From an uncultured Clostridia bacterium (lineage in GTDB: Bacteria; Bacillota; Clostridia; Christensenellales; Aristaeellaceae), in NCBI GenBank assembly GCA_947565865.1, contig CANOHT010000058.1:1-6537 (forward strand): a stretch of DNA of 6,537 bases, read 5' to 3'. Of this stretch, positions 4,111 to 6,537 are shown one piece after another. A program made the position numbers and the translations under genes. How positions within the stretch are numbered: position 1 is the first letter of the stretch; each line of letters opens with the position of its first letter. The notes under the pieces are model-generated. The model saw only the letters and a list, made by a program, of their open reading frames with translations, was not told the origin of the DNA and searched no databases.

Positions 4111-4844
4111 TGCGAAACGTAGCGCTGATTTCAGGCGGTTCCCGGGGGATTGGCGCGGCCTGCGTTCAGGCCATGGCCAGGGCGGGATACGCCGTTATTT
4201 TCCTTTACCACCGACACAGGGCGGAGGCGGAAGCCCTGACGGCTGAGCTTCGCGGTGAGGGCTGCGACGTGGCCTGCCGGGCCTGCGACATCGGCAACTT
4301 CGCCCAGGCCCAGGCGACGGTGGCCGATCTGCTGACAGTCTATCGCCATATCGACGTGCTGGTCAACAATGCCGGCATCGCCCACATCGGCCTGGTCACC
4401 GACATGACCGAGGCCCAGTGGGATCGGCTTTTCGCGGTCAATCTCAAAGGAGCCTTCGCCCTCACCCAGGCCGTCCTTCCGGGGATGATTTCCCGTCAGA
4501 GGGGCGCGATCGTCAACATCGCCAGCATGTGGGGCGAGGTCGGGGCCAGCTGCGAGGCGGCTTATTCCGCCTCCAAGGCCGCCCTCATCGGCTTCACGAA
4601 GGCCCTGAGCAAGGAGGTCGGCCCCTCCGGCGTCCGGGTGAACTGCGTTTCCCCCGGCGTCATCGCCACGGACATGAACGCCGAGCTCGACGCCGACGCC
4701 CTGGGCGCGCTGCGGGAGGAAACGCCTCTGCAGCGCATCGGCACGGCGGAAGACGTTGCGAAAACCGTGCTTTTCCTCTCGGGCGAGGGTGCGGCCTTTA
4801 TCACCGGCCAGGTGGTGGGCGTCAGCGGCGGACTGGTGGTTTAA
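4110..4844 (+). CDS. ymfI: SDR oxidoreductase, probable EF-P 5-aminopentanone reductase (YmfI-like)
   Basis: This is a 244-residue classical short-chain dehydrogenase with an NAD(P)H-binding GGSRGIG (9-15), NNAG (86-89) and the tetrad Asn111, Ser139, Tyr152, Lys156 (YSASK), followed by NCVSPG. General automatic labels would be FabG-like 3-oxoacyl-ACP reductase. However, the segment WGEVGASCEAAYS around the active site closely resembles what I recall of B. subtilis YmfI (WGETGASCE), the reductase that converts the 5-aminopentanone on the EF-P lysine to 5-aminopentanol, and the ending (ITGQVVGVSGG) also fits. No fatty-acid genes surround it. TGATG joins the punA stop to ATG 4110; a GAGG at 4099-4102 is the only ribosome site, so coupling to punA translation is likely. 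GTG 4107 is an alternative start. The SDR class is certain, the exact substrate less so. Confidence 0.9.
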   Translation: MRNVALISGGSRGIGAACVQAMARAGYAVIFLYHRHRAEAEALTAELRGEGCDVACRACDIGNFAQAQATVADLLTVYRHIDVLVNNAGIAHIGLVTDMTEAQWDRLFAVNLKGAFALTQAVLPGMISRQRGAIVNIASMWGEVGASCEAAYSASKAALIGFTKALSKEVGPSGVRVNCVSPGVIATDMNAELDADALGALREETPLQRIGTAEDVAKTVLFLSGEGAAFITGQVVGVSGGLVV

Positions 4845-4856
4845 CCAAGCATTTCC

Positions 4857-4886
4857 ATGACAAAACTGGCTTTCTCCGGGCATGAT
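4857..4886 (+). promoter_or_regulatory. Weak candidate promoter before dacF
   Basis: ATGACA (4857-4862, 5 of 6) and CATGAT (4881-4886, 4 of 6) are separated by 18 bp in the 76 nt gap before the carboxypeptidase. A perfect TTGACA at 4891-4896 has no usable -10, because its 17 bp partner would fall on the ribosome site. I could not make out a convincing sigma-F or sigma-G motif. The gene may simply be read from the deoB promoter. Confidence 0.22.
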
Positions 4887-4920
4887 AGGCTTGACACGAC
4901 CTATGTGAGGAGGAAGCAGC

Positions 4921-6096
4921 ATGACCAAATGCAAACGGATCCTGGCCGCGGTACTCAGCCTGTGCCTGTGGCTTCCCATGACGGGCGCGGCGGCCGCTTC
5001 AGGGGGCAGACCCCTTGAGGATGGTCAGCCGCTTTCCCTTGTTTCGCCCGCGGTACTTTTGGCCGAGACGGACACGGGCACCGTGATCTTTGAGAAAAAC
5101 GCTGACGAACGCCGGGAGGTCGCCTCCATCACCAAGCTGATGACGGCGCTGCTGGTGCTGGAAGCCCTCGACCGGGGCGACGTGGCCCTCACCGACCAGG
5201 TCACCGTCTCTCCCAACGCCGCGGCCATGAAGGGCAGTCAGGCCCTGCTGGATGCCAACGCCGTCTACAGCCTGGAGGATCTTCTGCGCACCACCATCAT
5301 GGCCTCCGCCAACGACAGCGCCGTCGCCCTTTCGGAATACCTGTGCGGCACCGAGGATAACTTCGTCGCCCGCATGAACCAGCGCGCCGGAGAGTTGGGC
5401 ATGACCAACACCTGCTATGTCAACTGCACCGGCTATCCGCAGGATGGCCAGTACACCACCGCACGGGATGTGGCGCGGCTGTGCTGCGAGGTGGCGAAGC
5501 ACCCGCGATACAACCAGTACGCCAGCGTTTGGATCGACAAGCTGACCCATCCCGGCGGCCGAGTAACGGATCTGACCAACACCAACCGCCTGGTGCGCTT
5601 CTATCAGGGCTGCGACGGCTTCAAGACAGGTTCCACCGACGGGGCGAAGTTCTGTCTGGCCGCCACCGCGGAAAAGAACGGCATGCGCCTGGTGGCCGTC
5701 GTCCTGGGCGCACCCAAGAGCCAGACCCGCTTTGACGAGGCCCGGGCCATGCTGGACTACGGCTTCAGCACCTATCAGCGTACCGTCATTGCCCGCAAGG
5801 GCGACCTGCTGGGCGAAAGCCTGCCGGTGAAGGGCGGGCAGACGGAATCCGTCGAGCTGATGCTGGGCAGCGGCCTCTCGATGCTCCTGCGCAACGGGCA
5901 AAGCTCCGGGCTGTCCATGGAGCTGGTGCTGCCGGAATCCGTGCAGGCCCCCATTGCCGCCGGGGACGTGCTGGGCACGGTGCAGGTTCTGCTGGATGGT
6001 CAGATCATCGCCCGCCTGAACTGCCTGGCCGCCCACGATGTCCTGCGCCCCGGCTTCATTGAAGGGCTGTACCGCATCCTCAACAATTGGCGATGA
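4921..6096 (+). CDS. dacF: Serine-type D-alanyl-D-alanine carboxypeptidase, DacF-like
   Basis: It is a low-molecular-weight penicillin-binding protein that removes the terminal D-Ala from peptidoglycan pentapeptides outside the membrane. A signal peptide is clear: basic MTKCKR, hydrophobic core 7-20, and likely cleavage in the AAAAS stretch near residue 26. The peptidase S11 domain carries SITK (Ser69 nucleophile, Lys72), SAN (129-131) and KTG (235-237). The C-terminal beta-rich PBP5-type domain covers roughly 280-370, and the last about 18 residues (FIEGLYRILNNWR) look like an amphipathic membrane anchor. The length, 391, is near that of B. subtilis DacF. There, dacF follows drm and pupG and is expressed in the forespore, which supports the DacF assignment; here ymfI intervenes and no spoIIA genes appear in the 440 nt that follow. 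AGGAGG (4908-4913) at 7 nt fixes the start. A vegetative DacA-type role cannot be excluded. Confidence 0.93.
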   Translation: MTKCKRILAAVLSLCLWLPMTGAAAASGGRPLEDGQPLSLVSPAVLLAETDTGTVIFEKNADERREVASITKLMTALLVLEALDRGDVALTDQVTVSPNAAAMKGSQALLDANAVYSLEDLLRTTIMASANDSAVALSEYLCGTEDNFVARMNQRAGELGMTNTCYVNCTGYPQDGQYTTARDVARLCCEVAKHPRYNQYASVWIDKLTHPGGRVTDLTNTNRLVRFYQGCDGFKTGSTDGAKFCLAATAEKNGMRLVAVVLGAPKSQTRFDEARAMLDYGFSTYQRTVIARKGDLLGESLPVKGGQTESVELMLGSGLSMLLRNGQSSGLSMELVLPESVQAPIAAGDVLGTVQVLLDGQIIARLNCLAAHDVLRPGFIEGLYRILNNWR

Positions 6097-6128
6097 GGCG
6101 CTGTGATCGCAGCGGTTGAACGGTTCAG

Positions 6129-6153
6129 ATACGCAAGCGTATTTGTCAGACAA
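6129..6153. repeat. Two adjacent short palindromes after dacF
   Basis: ATACGCAAGCGTAT (6129-6142) is a perfect palindrome that can form a 5 bp hairpin with a CAAG loop. It abuts TTGTCAGACAA (6143-6153), an odd perfect palindrome followed by a T-run (6156-6160). They may add to termination of the operon or be protein-binding sites; the sequence does not decide. Confidence 0.35.
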
Positions 6154-6164
6154 TATTTTTCTTG

Positions 6165-6195
6165 GCAGGGCCGCGGATGTGTGCGGCCCTGCTTT
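6165..6195 (+). terminator. Probable terminator of the deoB-dacF operon
   Basis: GCAGGGCCGC (6165-6174) pairs perfectly with GCGGCCCTGC (6183-6192) around an 8 nt loop, 69 nt after the dacF stop. Only TTT follows on the plus strand, so the U-run is short, but the 10 bp GC-rich stem and its position make it the best terminator candidate. Confidence 0.6.
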
Positions 6196-6202
6196 CATCA
6201 TG

Positions 6203-6236
6203 GAGAAAGTAGCAAAGAGGTCTGGGGACGGCGAAA
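6203..6236 (+). repeat. Intergenic repeat, copy 1
   Basis: This 34 nt block begins GAGAAAGTAGCAAAGAGG and matches copy 2 (6428-6461) at 28 of 34 positions in the same orientation. A short stem CTTTC/GAAAG (6192-6196 with 6205-6209) overlaps its start, mirroring the stronger hairpin at copy 2. A long perfect hairpin follows. No coding function is apparent. Confidence 0.55.
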
Positions 6237-6284
6237 ACCAAACCACACCGCAGCCGCCATGAGGCTGCGGTGTGGTTTGGTTTT
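6234..6284. repeat. 22 bp perfect inverted repeat (strong hairpin)
   Basis: Arms 6234-6255 and 6263-6284 are perfectly complementary over 22 bp around a 7 nt loop GCCATGA. The left arm starts with AAAA and the right arm ends with TTTT, so a transcript in either direction would form a stable stem ending in a short U-run. It may act as a bidirectional terminator, but its unusual length and its contact with the repeat copy also fit a palindromic repeat element. Confidence 0.7.
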
Positions 6285-6413
6285 GAAACTCGGTTGCACA
6301 TGGGACTGGTGCTGTTGGAGGGTGTGGAAGGGTTTGCCCTTGGCAAGGGCGGTGGCTGTCTGTTCTGGAGGAAACAGTTGCACCCTTTGCAGGGCTAAGG
6401 AGCATGATTGGTT
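6285..6413. other. Non-coding spacer between the two repeat copies
   Basis: No ORF with a ribosome site is present. Small stems occur: GCCCTT/AAGGGC (6336-6341 with 6345-6350) and CTGTT/AACAG (6360-6364 with 6373-6377). The word TTGCAC occurs twice (about 6294 and 6378). I see no gene, promoter or known RNA family here. Confidence 0.4.
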
Positions 6414-6489
6414 GTACTTTCTCTTCAGAGAAAGTACCAAAGAGGATTGGGGGCCGCCAAAGTTAACCTGCATGAGTGGCGGCCCCCAA
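6414..6489. repeat. Intergenic repeat copy 2 with two flanking hairpins
   Basis: GTACTTTCTCT (6414-6424) pairs perfectly with AGAGAAAGTAC (6427-6437) over an impossibly tight 2 nt gap, so one or more inner pairs would open in RNA. The shared 34 nt repeat (6428-6461) follows. A second perfect 12 bp stem then joins TTGGGGGCCGCC (6447-6458) to GGCGGCCCCCAA (6478-6489) with a 19 nt loop. No T-run follows on either strand, so it is not an ordinary intrinsic terminator. It reads as a structured repetitive element. Confidence 0.55.
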
Positions 6490-6537
6490 ACCCCCCGTGG
6501 CATAGCGTGTTGTGTGTAGCCATAAGCAGTCACCAGC

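Noticed and set aside
4891..4896. TTGACA as the -35 of a dacF promoter
   Set aside because: A -10 at the correct distance would fall on the ribosome site and no TATAAT-like sequence is there.
4999..6405. Minus-strand ORF of 468 codons opposite dacF
   Set aside because: It is a long open frame caused by high GC codon bias. Its product is repetitive Gly/Ala/His-rich with no motifs, while the plus strand encodes a complete carboxypeptidase.
6103..6533. ORFs of 111 and 138 codons in the right-end spacer
   Set aside because: They read through perfect hairpins and repeats, lack ribosome sites, and overlap each other on opposite strands.

Overview
The window looks like a chromosomal segment of a high-GC, Gram-positive, spore-former-type Firmicute, probably a Clostridia gut lineage. 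Three observations support this: strong AGGAGG ribosome sites 7-8 nt before the start codons, sigma-A-like promoters with 17 bp spacers, and the gene order phosphopentomutase, purine nucleoside phosphorylase, D,D-carboxypeptidase, which matches drm-pupG-dacF of Bacillus subtilis. The genus cannot be fixed from the sequence.

Layout. Positions 1-568 hold no convincing long gene. The first 300 nt are AT-rich (about 42% GC by hand count, against about 70% in a counted deoB block). They contain a near-consensus promoter firing leftward out of the window and a 28-codon ORF with a perfect ribosome site. Positions 347-569 hold two related copies of an unexplained non-coding module. Positions 569-1241 are a seven-gene tRNA operon on the minus strand, in transcription order Pro-Glu-CAT(Ile2/Met)-Asp-Thr-Tyr-Leu. 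It has a strong promoter at 1291-1319 and a terminator starting exactly at the last tRNA's CCA end. Positions 1343-2002 encode a HAD-family phosphatase on the minus strand, divergent from the next operon.

Positions 2112-6096 are four plus-strand genes: deoB, punA, an SDR reductase of the YmfI type (EF-P 5-aminopentanone reductase), and a DacF-like D,D-carboxypeptidase. deoB and punA form a nucleoside-salvage pair: PunA phosphorolyses purine nucleosides to base plus (deoxy)ribose-1-phosphate, and DeoB converts that to (deoxy)ribose-5-phosphate. The reductase overlaps the punA stop by one base (TGATG), so it is probably translationally coupled. It sits between punA and dacF, which are adjacent in B. 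subtilis. The carboxypeptidase has its own strong ribosome site after a 76 nt gap.

Positions 6097-6537 hold no gene. They contain a probable terminator, a 22 bp perfect inverted repeat, and two copies (28 of 34 positions identical) of an intergenic repeat associated with hairpins. The most unusual parts are the twin module beside the tRNA operon and the hairpin repeat family at the right end. No complete novel system can be claimed from this window.
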